64,000 nt of DNA from an uncultured Marvinbryantia sp. (GCA_934373455.1 CAKRON010000001.1:1-64000); one strand, 5' to 3'; shown: positions 15,835-25,426, numbered from the stretch's first letter. Numbers and translations are program-made. Notes: a model not told the origin generated them from the letters alone.

Positions 15835-17322
15835 TTAGCCCCATGGATTTTCTGTTGGGTAACGTACTCCTGCCGGCTGGTTGTATCCGATTTCGTCTAC
15901 ATCCAGACCAAGGATCTTAAATACTTCAAACAGAGCTTTTCCATGATGTCCGAATGCTACTGCTCCATGATGTGGGAATCCTTTTTCGATCAGTACATGA
16001 CGATAGAATCTTCCCATTTCCGGAATAGCGAATACACCGATACCGCCAAAGGATTTTGTTGCTACAGGAAGGATTTCACCTTCTGCGATGTAAGCACGAA
16101 GCTTGTTATCTGCTGTACTCTGGATACGGTAGAATGTGATTTCTCCAGGTACGATATCGCCTTCGAGAGTACCCTGTGTTACTTCTTCCGGCAGATTTCT
16201 TGCCATGATCATCTGATACTTCATAGTACCCTTTGTCAGTTTCTGTGAGCATGTATTTCCACAGTGGAATCCCATAAAAGTATCTTTGTGTGTATAGTTG
16301 TATTTGCCTTCGATAGACTCTTTGTACATATCCTTTGGTACAGAGTTATTGATATCAAGCAGAGTTACGATATCATCGCTGACTGCCTGTCCGATGAACT
16401 CGGAAAGTGTTCCGTAGATATCTACTTCACAGGATACAGGGATTCCGCGTCCTGTCAGACGGCTGTTTACATAGCAAGGAACGAATCCAAACTGTGTCTG
16501 GAATGCAGGCCAGCATTTTGTGGTAAGTGTAACGTATTTTTTGTATCCTCTGTGAGCTTCGATCCAGTCAAGAAGAGTAATCTCGTACTGAGCCAGCTTA
16601 GGAAGTACTTCTGGTTTGCAGTTGCCATCACCAAGTTCTTTTGCCATATCTGCTGCTACTTCTGCGATACGTGGATCACCTTCATGTTTCTTGAAAGATT
16701 CAAACAGATCCAGTTCGGAGTTCTCTTCGATCTCGATACCCAGGTTGTAAAGCTGTTTGATTGGTGCATTACATGCCAGGAAGTTATTTGGACGAGGACC
16801 AAAGCTGATGATCTTCAGGTCTTTCACTGCAACAAATGCGCGTGCAATTGGAAGGAACTCATGAATCATATCTGCGCAGTCTTCTGCATCGCCAACCGGA
16901 TATTCCGGAATATAGTATCCGCCTACATTTCTCAGCTGCAGGTTGTAGCTTGCATTCAGCATACCACAGTAAGCATCACCACGTCCCTGAACCAGGTCAT
17001 TCTGTGATTCTTCTTCTGCTGCAATGATCATCTTAGGACCTTCAAAATGTTTAGCCAGAAGTGTTTCAGAAATTTCCGGACCAAAGTTTCCAAGGTAAAC
17101 AACCAGTGCATTACATCCGGCTGCTTTGATATCTTCCAGAGCCTGAACCATATGGATCTCGCTCTCTACGATACAGACTGGACATTCGTAAATGTTCTTT
17201 GCATCATATTTCTTTGCATAAGCTTCTACAAGTGCTTTTCTTCTGTTAACGGACAGAGATTCCGGGAAACAGTCACGGCTGACTGCTACAATTCCGACTT
17301 TCATTTCTGGTAAATTGTTCAT
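15835..17322 (-). CDS. L-fucose/L-arabinose isomerase family protein
   Basis: This 495-residue aldose isomerase family protein shows the fold signatures GIVAVSRDCFPESL, VVYLGNFGPE, and FHCGNT (with its metal-site His) near residue 353. Such enzymes interconvert an aldose and its ketose with a divalent metal. It is clearly different from XylA xylose isomerase and from classical FucI (about 590 residues). Downstream is xylB and upstream, 29 bases away, DUF4867; an AGGAGG lies before its ATG. With the xylO-like operator upstream this suggests a pentose or 6-deoxyhexose pathway; the actual sugar is uncertain. Confidence 0.85.
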   Translation of the reverse strand: MNNLPEMKVGIVAVSRDCFPESLSVNRRKALVEAYAKKYDAKNIYECPVCIVESEIHMVQALEDIKAAGCNALVVYLGNFGPEISETLLAKHFEGPKMIIAAEEESQNDLVQGRGDAYCGMLNASYNLQLRNVGGYYIPEYPVGDAEDCADMIHEFLPIARAFVAVKDLKIISFGPRPNNFLACNAPIKQLYNLGIEIEENSELDLFESFKKHEGDPRIAEVAADMAKELGDGNCKPEVLPKLAQYEITLLDWIEAHRGYKKYVTLTTKCWPAFQTQFGFVPCYVNSRLTGRGIPVSCEVDIYGTLSEFIGQAVSDDIVTLLDINNSVPKDMYKESIEGKYNYTHKDTFMGFHCGNTCSQKLTKGTMKYQMIMARNLPEEVTQGTLEGDIVPGEITFYRIQSTADNKLRAYIAEGEILPVATKSFGGIGVFAIPEMGRFYRHVLIEKGFPHHGAVAFGHHGKALFEVFKILGLDVDEIGYNQPAGVRYPTENPWG

Positions 17323-17351
17323 AATGTTATGTCCTCCTGATTTTGATTATT

Positions 17352-17972
17352 TTAAATTGTAAGGTTTTCTCCCTTTAATCCTACAAATGCTCCGCCTTTG
17401 CCTTCATTTGATTCTGCATGGGCGATCAGCCATTTATTCTTTGCTGTCATCAATTTATCTTCTGGGTATACTCCTGATAATGCAGGTGGTTCTGTATTCG
17501 TTCCTTCCGGAAGAATAATAACAACGCGGAAGTTATCCTTGCCTTCTGCATTGATTGGTGCATAGTGAAGTGTCGTAGCATAAAGCTCTACTACTGCGCC
17601 TGCAGGAGCTGCAAATGCTTCCATCTTAGCAGTATCATATGTAAAGTCATCTTCAACATCCGCTTCGGACCCGATCAGCAAAATAGCTCCGTCAAGAGCA
17701 ATATCTATCTCGGAGTCACGATGATATTCGACTGCATTCAAAGTATGATTCGTTCCGTTGCAATATCCAATCTGAATCGGCATACCTCCGTAAATGCTGT
17801 TCTGAATGGCTTCACGTTCTGCACAGGCTTCCAGTTCCGGTGCAGATGCTACATATTCTACACCATCTGTCACAGGAGTCTTAGCCAGACGGTCTAACAG
17901 ATCCGGTACTTCCAGCTTCAGTACTCGTCCGTACTTCTTAAATGCTTCATCCGTAATACTTTTGATCTGCAT
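17352..17972 (-). CDS. DUF4867 family cupin-like protein
   Basis: This 206-residue protein matches the DUF4867 type: QIGYCNGTNHTLNAVEYHRDSEI, a later APAGAVVELYATTLHYAP, and VVIILPEGTN, with spaced His and Glu residues as in a cupin metal site. The family is often beside sugar isomerases and kinases and may be a sugar isomerase or mutarotase, but no activity is established to my knowledge. It is the first gene of the operon, directly behind the xylO-like operator. Confidence 0.75.
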   Translation of the reverse strand: MQIKSITDEAFKKYGRVLKLEVPDLLDRLAKTPVTDGVEYVASAPELEACAEREAIQNSIYGGMPIQIGYCNGTNHTLNAVEYHRDSEIDIALDGAILLIGSEADVEDDFTYDTAKMEAFAAPAGAVVELYATTLHYAPINAEGKDNFRVVIILPEGTNTEPPALSGVYPEDKLMTAKNKWLIAHAESNEGKGGAFVGLKGENLTI

Positions 17973-17997
17973 GATTCTATCCCCTTTCTTTTTTACA

Positions 17998-18030
17998 TTA
18001 GTTTACTTTCTAAACTAATTGTGTTATAGT
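17998..18030. promoter_or_regulatory. XylR-type operator and divergent promoter region
   Basis: TTAGTTTA-CTTTC-TAAACTAA (17998-18018) is a perfect inverted repeat like the xylO operator bound by ROK-family XylR. On the plus strand TTTACT (18002-18007) and TATAGT (18025-18030) are 17 bases apart, so the operator covers the -35 box of the ROK gene. On the minus strand it lies where the operon of DUF4867, isomerase and xylB is initiated. Confidence 0.8.
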
Positions 18031-18076
18031 TATGATAACTCCATTCAGACAAATTTGCAAGAGGATTTTTATAATT

Positions 18077-19222
18077 ATGGCGAAGTCAATTTTAACCGGT
18101 AATCCGGAACTTATCAGAGATATTAATACCCAATCTGTCATCCGCACCATACTGGAATACGGATCTATTTCCAGAGCTGGGATTGCCAGTCATCTGGGAC
18201 TTACAAAGGCTACCGTTTCCGCTATTGTCCAGGTTCTTCTGGATCGGGGACTGATTCTGGAAATCGGAAGTGACGATACTAAAAAAGGTCGCAAGCCGAT
18301 TCTTCTTACTTTCGATCAGACATGCGGCTATATTATTTCTCTGGATCTGGCCTCCGAGACAATTACTTTGATGACTGCAAATCTGCTTGGCCGAGACTGT
18401 CATATTTACCAGTATGATTTCCCGGAAGATTCTGCTGATCTCGTTCCGACACTTATCCGATGTATTCTGGATGCTGTTGACACGCTTCCTCAAAGCCGCT
18501 ATGGTCTTCTGGGAATCGCCCTGGGTATTCACGGAGTTGTCCACCACAATAAAATCATTTTTCTTCCTTATTCTTCTTATGAAGATCTGGATCTGGTTAC
18601 TCCTCTTGCGGACGCTTTTCAGGTACCTGTCCTGATGGAAAATGAAGCAAACCTCTCTGTTCTTGGAGAATGGCACTTCTGCCATCAGACAAATGAGATG
18701 CTCTATATCAGTGTGCATTCCGGTATTGGCGTAGGCATCATTATGCGCAACCAGCTGGTAAAGGGAAAAAATGGATATGCAGGCGAATTCGGACATTCTA
18801 TTATACAGATCAACGGCCGCCCATGCCCTTGCGGCAATCACGGCTGTCTGGAGCAATATGCCTCTGAACGTGCCCTGTTTGAAGAGTTATCTGATATCAA
18901 ACACATGCCGATTCATGCAGACTTATTCGAACAATTATACCGGGATGGGGATCCGGATGCACGACGTCTCGTAGACAATTTTATCGATTATATGTCCATC
19001 GGTATCAATAATCTGCTAAATACATTTAACCCGGATATCATCATATTAAACAGTGTCCTGCACCGATGCCGCCCTTCTCTCTGTGAAGACATCACCGGTT
19101 CTCTGCATAATACAATGAAACAATACTGTCATCTGATTCCTTCTACACTGCAGGATTCTGCCACACTTTTAGGTGGTATTTATATGATCCAGCATCAGTT
19201 TCTCTATCCGAATCAGATCTGA
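18077..19222 (+). CDS. ROK family transcriptional repressor (XylR-like)
   Basis: This 381-residue protein has an N-terminal winged helix-turn-helix (residues 24-62, SRAGIASHLGLTKATVSAIV) and a ROK sugar-kinase-like domain with the zinc motif CPCGNHGCLEQYAS. It should repress the divergent isomerase-kinase operon until a sugar binds. The ATG at 18077 is chosen because an earlier in-frame ATG at 18032 lies upstream of the predicted transcription start. Its own promoter is overlapped by the operator, so it is likely autoregulated. Confidence 0.88.
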   Translation: MAKSILTGNPELIRDINTQSVIRTILEYGSISRAGIASHLGLTKATVSAIVQVLLDRGLILEIGSDDTKKGRKPILLTFDQTCGYIISLDLASETITLMTANLLGRDCHIYQYDFPEDSADLVPTLIRCILDAVDTLPQSRYGLLGIALGIHGVVHHNKIIFLPYSSYEDLDLVTPLADAFQVPVLMENEANLSVLGEWHFCHQTNEMLYISVHSGIGVGIIMRNQLVKGKNGYAGEFGHSIIQINGRPCPCGNHGCLEQYASERALFEELSDIKHMPIHADLFEQLYRDGDPDARRLVDNFIDYMSIGINNLLNTFNPDIIILNSVLHRCRPSLCEDITGSLHNTMKQYCHLIPSTLQDSATLLGGIYMIQHQFLYPNQI

Positions 19223-19239
19223 CATTGAGGTTATTATTT

Positions 19240-20289
19240 ATGGAAAAAAAGAAAAAAACAAATTATCTGACCATTATTGCCGGTCTGGTTCTGATTTCCC
19301 TGACCAGTCTGGTTCTATATATTGCAAGAGAATACTACAACATCTCTTCTCTCCAGAAACAGTATACTCAGACAAATGAAGCTTCCACCTACCCATATCA
19401 CTGTGCTTTTATCACCAGCTCTGTGACCGCCTTCTGGGATACGGCATTGGAAGCTGCAAAAGAAGAAGGCATTCCGGAAGGCATCTATGTAGAAGATTTT
19501 GGAAAAAACCTGGATCTTTCTTACACGACCAACGAACTGCTGAAAATGGCAACCGCTGCCCATGTAGATGCCATTATTATCGAAGCAAATGATGATTACT
19601 CCACCATGCAGCTGATGAATAAAGCTGTGGATGCCGGCATTGCGGTCAGCACCATTTACCGCGACAACATGAACAGTGAACGTTACAGTTACACTGGTGT
19701 AAATAATGTGACCATTGGCTACGATTATGGATCCCTTGCACTCAAATATGCTGATGATACAGATTCTAACGTTATGGTTCTTTTAGATTCCCAGGAACAG
19801 GACACCGAAAGCCGTCTTCTGATTTCCGGTATCGGAAAAGCACTGGAAGAACAGCGCAGAGATATGAAACTGGATACCATGAAGCTAAACAATTCCAACA
19901 CCTTTGAAGTAGAAGAATCCATTCGTGAATATCTGAAAGAAAACCACGATAAAACAGATATTATCATCTGCACTACTTTGCAGCAGACTCAGTTCACCAG
20001 CCAGATTGCTGTGGATATGAACTATGTCGGTGATTTCAAAATCATAGGTTCTTATCAGAACGACTCTGTTCTGGAATATCTTTCCAGTGGCGTTATCAGC
20101 GCCAACATTGTTATTGATGCTGCCCAGATGGGGAAACGCGCAGTAGACAATCTTGCAGAATATCTGGAATATGGTCACACAAGTGATTATTCTCAGGTAG
20201 ATGTACACACCATCGAGCAGGAAGATGCCATCCGGCAGCTTAATATTTTGCAGACTGAAGATGAATCTGAGACCGGAAAGGAGGCATAG
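19240..20289 (+). CDS. Membrane-anchored sugar-binding sensor protein (XylFII-like)
   Basis: This 349-residue periplasmic-binding-protein fold is held to the membrane by an uncleaved N-terminal helix (about residues 8-27) and lacks a lipobox. The body shows YPYHCAFITSSVTAFWDT, DAIIIEANDD and NVMVLLDSQEQDTESR, like ribose/xylose receptors. It is directly followed by a LytS/YesM-type kinase. The arrangement corresponds to the XylFII-LytS-YesN three-component sugar sensor of Clostridium, in which the anchored binding protein delivers the sugar signal to the kinase. The start has a TTGAGG site 9 bases upstream. Sensor role is inferred from order and anchoring. Confidence 0.8.
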   Translation: MEKKKKTNYLTIIAGLVLISLTSLVLYIAREYYNISSLQKQYTQTNEASTYPYHCAFITSSVTAFWDTALEAAKEEGIPEGIYVEDFGKNLDLSYTTNELLKMATAAHVDAIIIEANDDYSTMQLMNKAVDAGIAVSTIYRDNMNSERYSYTGVNNVTIGYDYGSLALKYADDTDSNVMVLLDSQEQDTESRLLISGIGKALEEQRRDMKLDTMKLNNSNTFEVEESIREYLKENHDKTDIIICTTLQQTQFTSQIAVDMNYVGDFKIIGSYQNDSVLEYLSSGVISANIVIDAAQMGKRAVDNLAEYLEYGHTSDYSQVDVHTIEQEDAIRQLNILQTEDESETGKEA

Positions 20290-20292
20290 TCT

Positions 20293-21792
20293 ATGAATAC
20301 CAAACGCATCAGCCTTTTTTCTCATATACCGTTTCCATTACGACTGATCTTTATTTTTTTGCTGACTTCCATGTTATCACTGACCATGTCGCTGTATCTG
20401 AATACGAATATCAATCGTTCACTGGAACAGATTAATACTATTTATACCAGCAACAACAACCTGAATAATATGACAGAAACTCTGAACAGTCTGCATGATA
20501 ACATCCTGGAATATCTGGAAGTAAAAAGCACAGATTCTCTGAATAATTATTATTATTATGAACAGCAGTACCGTAATCTTTTATCCGATCTGAACACACA
20601 GACCACCGATTCCACAGCAGGATCTATGGAAAAAAATATTTATAATATTTCTCAGAGTTATCTGGATACCGCCGACGAAGCGATCGAAGCAAAACGTGCC
20701 AGAAATACCGGAAAATACCATACTGCTTATAATGAAGCCACTGAATATTTTAATTTCCTGACTTCGTATATATACAGTCTGAATAATCAACAGTTTCTGA
20801 TTAATTCTATGAACTATCAGTCTCTGGAAGTTTCACTGCGGCTGATGGAAAGAATGAACACCCTGATTACCATTGCCATTGCCTTATTCAATATTTTCCT
20901 GGTGATTATTATGGTAAATCAGATTACCCGCCCTCTTCTGGTTCTTGCTTCCGCATCCAATCAGGTGGCGGAAGGGAACTTTGACGTAGAACTGCCTCCG
21001 GTAGTGACCGCAGATGAATTGGGGGCAGTTACTAACGCATTTGGTCAGATGGTGACCAGCATCCGTGAATACATTGAAAAAGTGAAAAACAGTATGAAAG
21101 CAGAAAAAGAAGCTCAGGAGCGGGAGCTTCTTATGGAAACCCATTTAAAAGAGGCTCAGCTACGCTATTATCAGGCACAGATCAACCCACATTTTCTTTT
21201 TAATTCCCTGAATGCCGGCGCTCAGATGGCTATGATGGAAGATGCTGAAAAAACCTATTCTTTTATCCAGAATATGGCTGATTTTTTCCGTTACAGTATG
21301 AAATCTCTGAACACGGACGTAGATCTGAAAGAAGAAATTGAACTGGTGGACAATTATGTGTCAATTATGAATGTCCGTTTTTCCGGTGATATTCACTATG
21401 AAAAATCCATCAACTGTGATATTACCGGCATACGTGTTCCCTGCATGATTATACAACCTGTTGTAGAAAATGCCATCGGATATGGTATCCGCAACATTTC
21501 CTGGGAAGGAAAAATTCAATTGGAAATCCATCGAGAAGGCGACGAAATTCTGATTCAGGTCAGAGACAACGGAATCGGCATTTCCCGAGAACGTCTGTCA
21601 GACATTCGAAATGGAAAAACAGATCATACATCTTCTGACAAAAATTCCAACGGTGTAGGACTTGGAAATGTACAGAAACGCCTGAATTTGTATTATAATA
21701 AAGAAAATCTCTTCTCCATAGACAGTGAAGGAGAAAATATGGGTACGCTTGTAACCATCCGTATCCCTGCTCAGGAGGAACTCTATGTATAA
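20293..21792 (+). CDS. LytS/YesM-type sensor histidine kinase
   Basis: This 499-residue kinase has two membrane helices (about 14-38 and 192-214) around an extracytoplasmic helical domain, a HAMP linker, the His_kinase motif QINPHFLFNSLN with the phosphoacceptor His, and an HATPase domain with VVENAIGYG and DNGIGI. It should phosphorylate the adjacent response regulator, with which it overlaps by 8 bases. AAGGAGG precedes the start. Signal input is probably through the anchored binding protein upstream. Confidence 0.9.
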   Translation: MNTKRISLFSHIPFPLRLIFIFLLTSMLSLTMSLYLNTNINRSLEQINTIYTSNNNLNNMTETLNSLHDNILEYLEVKSTDSLNNYYYYEQQYRNLLSDLNTQTTDSTAGSMEKNIYNISQSYLDTADEAIEAKRARNTGKYHTAYNEATEYFNFLTSYIYSLNNQQFLINSMNYQSLEVSLRLMERMNTLITIAIALFNIFLVIIMVNQITRPLLVLASASNQVAEGNFDVELPPVVTADELGAVTNAFGQMVTSIREYIEKVKNSMKAEKEAQERELLMETHLKEAQLRYYQAQINPHFLFNSLNAGAQMAMMEDAEKTYSFIQNMADFFRYSMKSLNTDVDLKEEIELVDNYVSIMNVRFSGDIHYEKSINCDITGIRVPCMIIQPVVENAIGYGIRNISWEGKIQLEIHREGDEILIQVRDNGIGISRERLSDIRNGKTDHTSSDKNSNGVGLGNVQKRLNLYYNKENLFSIDSEGENMGTLVTIRIPAQEELYV

Positions 21793-23380
21793 AGTATTAT
21801 TGGTAGATGACGAAGGAATTGTTCTGGACTCTCTGAAATTTATTATTAATAAGAACTTTGGCGAATCCTGCGATATCCGTACCGCCAAGACTGGTCGCCA
21901 GGCTATCGAAATTGCTCAGGAGTTTGTGCCGGACATTGCATTTATGGATATTCAGATGCCCGGCATCAAAGGCATTGATGCCATCCGTGAAATTCGTACC
22001 TTTAATAAAAAATGTCAGTTTATTATCATGTCGGCCTATGACAAATTTACTTTTGCTCAGGAAGCTATTAACCTTGGTGTCATTGAATATCTGACCAAGC
22101 CGGCCAATCGGGAAAAAATTGTAGCTGCACTGGAAAAAGCCATGGCTGTTATCGATCAGGAACGTTCCAGCCGCAGCCAGAACCTTCTGATCCGCGAAAA
22201 ACTTGAAGCTGTTGTTCCGATCATTGAAAATGGCTTTATCAACCTGATCCTGTTTCAGGATGATCCGTCGCCGTCTCTGAATCGTTATCGTGACCTTTTG
22301 AATATTCATGCTGATTATGGCTGGATCATGGTTCTTGAATTCGGTGAAGACAGTGAAAATGGCAGTCTTGAAAATCCTGTAGGTACTACTGTTAAACTGC
22401 AAAATCATCAGTTAGCTTTCCGGGAAATTATCAAAGAGTTTTTCCCTGCCTGTGTCATCGGTCCAATTATGGCCGGTACGGTTGCCATCTTTATTCCTCA
22501 TGAAACTCAGGAACTGCCTTACGAAGAACGTATTACCATCATCGAAAATACCAGAAATATGATTCGAAAACTACGTAAACAGATTGATATGCATTTCCGC
22601 GCCGGTATCGGTAATGTATGGAGTATCACTGAGCAGAGCAAATCCTACGAGGAATCTAAAAAATCCCTTCGCATTGATAAAAGCAGTGTGGTACATCTGA
22701 GGGATATTAAAATGGAACTGGAATATGAGCGGGATTACCCGGATGAACTGGAACGTTACCTGTTTTCCTGCCTGATGCGAGGTGAAACAGAAAACGTGAT
22801 CCGTGCATCCAATCAGTTTTTTGACTGGATGATCGAGAATTATCCGGACTATGTTCAGTGTATCCGTATTAAAATTCTGGAATTTGTTATGACTGCTGAA
22901 AAAGAAGTATTCCTAAAAGGTGGTATTCCTTATGGTTTTCTCTATCGCAAGGATTATCTGGATAATGTGCTGGCCTGTCAGACATCGGATGAACAGCGCC
23001 GCTGGTTTGTCAATAAAATGACCGAAGCCTGCCGCAATATCAATGATGTAAAAGAACAAAAAGAAACCACCATCATTGGAAAAGCCCAGCAATATATCAA
23101 ACAAAATTTCTCCAAAGAGTTGTCTCTGGAAGAAGTTTCAAAGTATGTGGATATCAGTCCATATTACTTCAGTAAACTATTCAAAGAAGAAACAGATCAG
23201 ACTTTTGTAGAATATCTGACAGGTCTTCGTGTGGAAAAAGCCAAAGAGATGCTTGCCACACCATCTGCCAGTATCAAAGAAGTCTGCATGGCCGCAGGTT
23301 ACAGTGACCCAAATTATTTCAGCCGTATTTTTAAGAAAGTCACCGGACAGACACCTACTGAATACCGTGACCACATCTGA
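21785..23380 (+). CDS. YesN-type response regulator with AraC DNA-binding domain
   Basis: This 531-residue regulator has a receiver domain with D8/D9, phosphoacceptor D55 (FMDIQMPG) and K105 (LTKP). A middle domain of about 280 residues follows, then two AraC-type helix-turn-helices at the C-terminus (YISPYYF-like VDISPYYFSKLFK and AGYSDPNYFSRIFKK). It should activate sugar transport genes on phosphorylation by the kinase. Candidate targets are the ChvE-like transporter outside the window and the following XylF-like gene. Confidence 0.92.
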   Translation: MYKVLLVDDEGIVLDSLKFIINKNFGESCDIRTAKTGRQAIEIAQEFVPDIAFMDIQMPGIKGIDAIREIRTFNKKCQFIIMSAYDKFTFAQEAINLGVIEYLTKPANREKIVAALEKAMAVIDQERSSRSQNLLIREKLEAVVPIIENGFINLILFQDDPSPSLNRYRDLLNIHADYGWIMVLEFGEDSENGSLENPVGTTVKLQNHQLAFREIIKEFFPACVIGPIMAGTVAIFIPHETQELPYEERITIIENTRNMIRKLRKQIDMHFRAGIGNVWSITEQSKSYEESKKSLRIDKSSVVHLRDIKMELEYERDYPDELERYLFSCLMRGETENVIRASNQFFDWMIENYPDYVQCIRIKILEFVMTAEKEVFLKGGIPYGFLYRKDYLDNVLACQTSDEQRRWFVNKMTEACRNINDVKEQKETTIIGKAQQYIKQNFSKELSLEEVSKYVDISPYYFSKLFKEETDQTFVEYLTGLRVEKAKEMLATPSASIKEVCMAAGYSDPNYFSRIFKKVTGQTPTEYRDHI

Positions 23381-23412
23381 CCCACGCTCAAATCTAAATG
23401 AGGTATATTTAT

Positions 23413-24483
23413 ATGAATTATTTTTCATCTGTTGTAAAAAAATCTATACTATATACTGCAATTGCCTCCATGGCATTCAGCACTTTCGGCTGCTCTTCAC
23501 CCAAAGAAGAACTCCAGTCGGAAAAATCTGATGAAAGTACACCGCTTCAAATCGGTATGTCTTTTGATACCTTTGTACTGGAACGCTGGATCCGAGACCG
23601 TGATATTTTTGTATCTACCGCGTCAGATCTTGGAGCCGAAGTAAATGTGCAAAATGCCAATGGAGATGCCGAAGAACAGGCTTCTCAAATCGAATACCTG
23701 ATTGACAAAGGTATGGATGTTCTGGTAATCGTTGCGGTGGATGGTACAGATCCGGCTCTTTCTTCTGCCATCAAACGCGCACATGACAAAGGCATTAAAG
23801 TATTGGCGTATGACCGGATTATCCAAAATGCCAATGCAGATCTTTATGCTTCATTTGACAATGAAGAAGTCGGACAGCTTATGGCCAAAAGTGTCCTTTC
23901 TCAGATCCCGGAAGATGGCACCATTGCTGCCTTATATGGTTCACCGGCTGATTATAATGTCGTTCTGGTAGAAAAGGGGATCAAAAAAGTATTGGAAAGC
24001 ACAGACGTTCAGCTGATTTATGAGAACTATGCCGATAACTGGAAAGCCGAATACGCTTATGAGCAGATGAATGAATGCATTGATACGGCTGGTAAACCGG
24101 ACGCAGTCATCTGCGGTAATGACGGGCTTGCAGCCATGGCTTTCAAATCTCTGTCTGAGCACCGCATGGCCGATGATATCTGTCTGGTCGGTCAGGATGC
24201 CGATATTGATGCATGTCAGCGTATTGTAGAAGGGAATCAATATATGACGGTATATAAATCCATCGATCAGCTGGCCAAACAAAGCGCACAGTATGCTGTC
24301 ATGCTTGCCAGAAATGAAGATCTCCAGTTGACAGAGACTTTTAACGATGGTACTTATGATGTGCCTTATTTAAAGTTGGAACCGATTGCAGTAACAAAGG
24401 ATAATATGGATGATGAGATTATTGCTTCCCGTTTCCATCTGAAAAATGAAGTATATCTGAATGTAGACACAAACGAGGAGTAA
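23413..24483 (+). CDS. XylF-like sugar-binding lipoprotein
   Basis: This 356-residue protein has a signal peptide with a lipobox (TFGC) and then an IGMSFDTFVLERWIRDRD opening typical of D-xylose receptors, followed by NGDAEEQASQIEYLI, VLAYDRII and GNDGLAAMAF. The ATG at 23413 follows TGAGG by 9 bases. It lies between the response regulator and a degenerate second receiver, with no transport genes beside it. It may serve a transporter elsewhere or be a second ligand sensor. Confidence 0.85.
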   Translation: MNYFSSVVKKSILYTAIASMAFSTFGCSSPKEELQSEKSDESTPLQIGMSFDTFVLERWIRDRDIFVSTASDLGAEVNVQNANGDAEEQASQIEYLIDKGMDVLVIVAVDGTDPALSSAIKRAHDKGIKVLAYDRIIQNANADLYASFDNEEVGQLMAKSVLSQIPEDGTIAALYGSPADYNVVLVEKGIKKVLESTDVQLIYENYADNWKAEYAYEQMNECIDTAGKPDAVICGNDGLAAMAFKSLSEHRMADDICLVGQDADIDACQRIVEGNQYMTVYKSIDQLAKQSAQYAVMLARNEDLQLTETFNDGTYDVPYLKLEPIAVTKDNMDDEIIASRFHLKNEVYLNVDTNEE

Positions 24484-24488
24484 AAGAT

Positions 24489-25391
24489 ATGTATAAGATT
24501 ATGCTGGCAGATGATGAGGGCGTTGCCCTGGATGCTCTGCGAATTATGATTACCAGCCATTTTCGCAATATAGACGAAAGTATTGATATCCGTGCTGCCC
24601 AGAATTCCAGCCAATTAATGGATATCTATCAGAAATATCAGCCGGATCTTCTGATTCTGAATATCCAGATGACCGGTCTTCACGGTGTATTTTCTGTCAG
24701 GGAACTTCATGCCTTCTATTCAGAATGTTTGTTTTTGATTGTATCTTATTCTCACAAAACAGACTACAAACGAGAAGGCTTTAATATCGGTGTCCGTGGA
24801 TATCTTACCAAACCGCTGAAACGTGATAAAGTCATTCCTGCCTTAAGCAGTGCTTTCCACGAAATTGATTATCAGAAGAAACACCAACATCAGGAACAGC
24901 TAAATAAAGAAACTTTTGATGCCATTATTCCTGTAATCGAAAATGGACTTCTCAGCGAACTTCTTTTTCCGCAGCAGTTTCATCAGAATCTGAGCCTGTA
25001 TACCTCTTTATTGGATATCCACGATCCTTATGGATGGATTATGGCTCTGAAATTCAGCCAGATTACAGACCATGGCACCATGTGTAATCCAATCGGATCC
25101 ATTGTACAGTTAGAAGGCCAGATTTCTTATTTCCGCAAAATCATCAAGGCTTTCTTCCCAACTGCTATCATTGGTCCTGTTCTGGCAAACCGTATTTTTA
25201 TTATGATTCCTTGTAACTCCATGCCCCTTTCCATCAGTGAAGAAACCTTTCGCCAGAAACGGGCACAGGATATGGAAACCCAGCTGCACCGCAAATTAAA
25301 TCTTCGCTTCAAAATCGGGCTTGGAGAACCACAGCCACTGATGAACCTTGTACAGTCCATGAAAGAAGCTCACGAAGAAGTGGAACAATAG
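24489..25391 (+). CDS. Truncated response-regulator paralogue with degenerate receiver
   Basis: The 300-residue product aligns along its whole length with the first 300 residues of the upstream regulator, including MYKIMLADDEG and the DIHDPYGWIMALKF middle-domain segment. It ends before the AraC domain. The phosphoacceptor position is Asn (N58, LILNIQMTG, against FMDIQMPG), and the next Pro is Thr, while D8/D9 and K108 remain. So it should neither be phosphorylated nor bind DNA. A hairpin starts 9 bases after the stop, so the truncation is a real gene end. It may titrate or modulate the kinase, or be a decaying duplicate. Confidence 0.85.
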   Translation: MYKIMLADDEGVALDALRIMITSHFRNIDESIDIRAAQNSSQLMDIYQKYQPDLLILNIQMTGLHGVFSVRELHAFYSECLFLIVSYSHKTDYKREGFNIGVRGYLTKPLKRDKVIPALSSAFHEIDYQKKHQHQEQLNKETFDAIIPVIENGLLSELLFPQQFHQNLSLYTSLLDIHDPYGWIMALKFSQITDHGTMCNPIGSIVQLEGQISYFRKIIKAFFPTAIIGPVLANRIFIMIPCNSMPLSISEETFRQKRAQDMETQLHRKLNLRFKIGLGEPQPLMNLVQSMKEAHEEVEQ

Positions 25392-25399
25392 TATCGTCT

Positions 25400-25426
25400 A
25401 TGGTTATGACCGCAAATCATAACCAT
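25400..25426 (+). terminator. Hairpin after the pseudo-receiver gene
   Basis: ATGGTTATGA and TCATAACCAT form a 10-bp perfect stem with a 7-base loop. No T tract follows, so termination may need help. Confidence 0.5.

Noticed and set aside
15835..17313. Long plus-strand frames opposite the isomerase gene
   Set aside because: They are codon-bias shadows of a strongly supported minus-strand gene, rich in C, F, H and S with no ribosome sites or family motifs.
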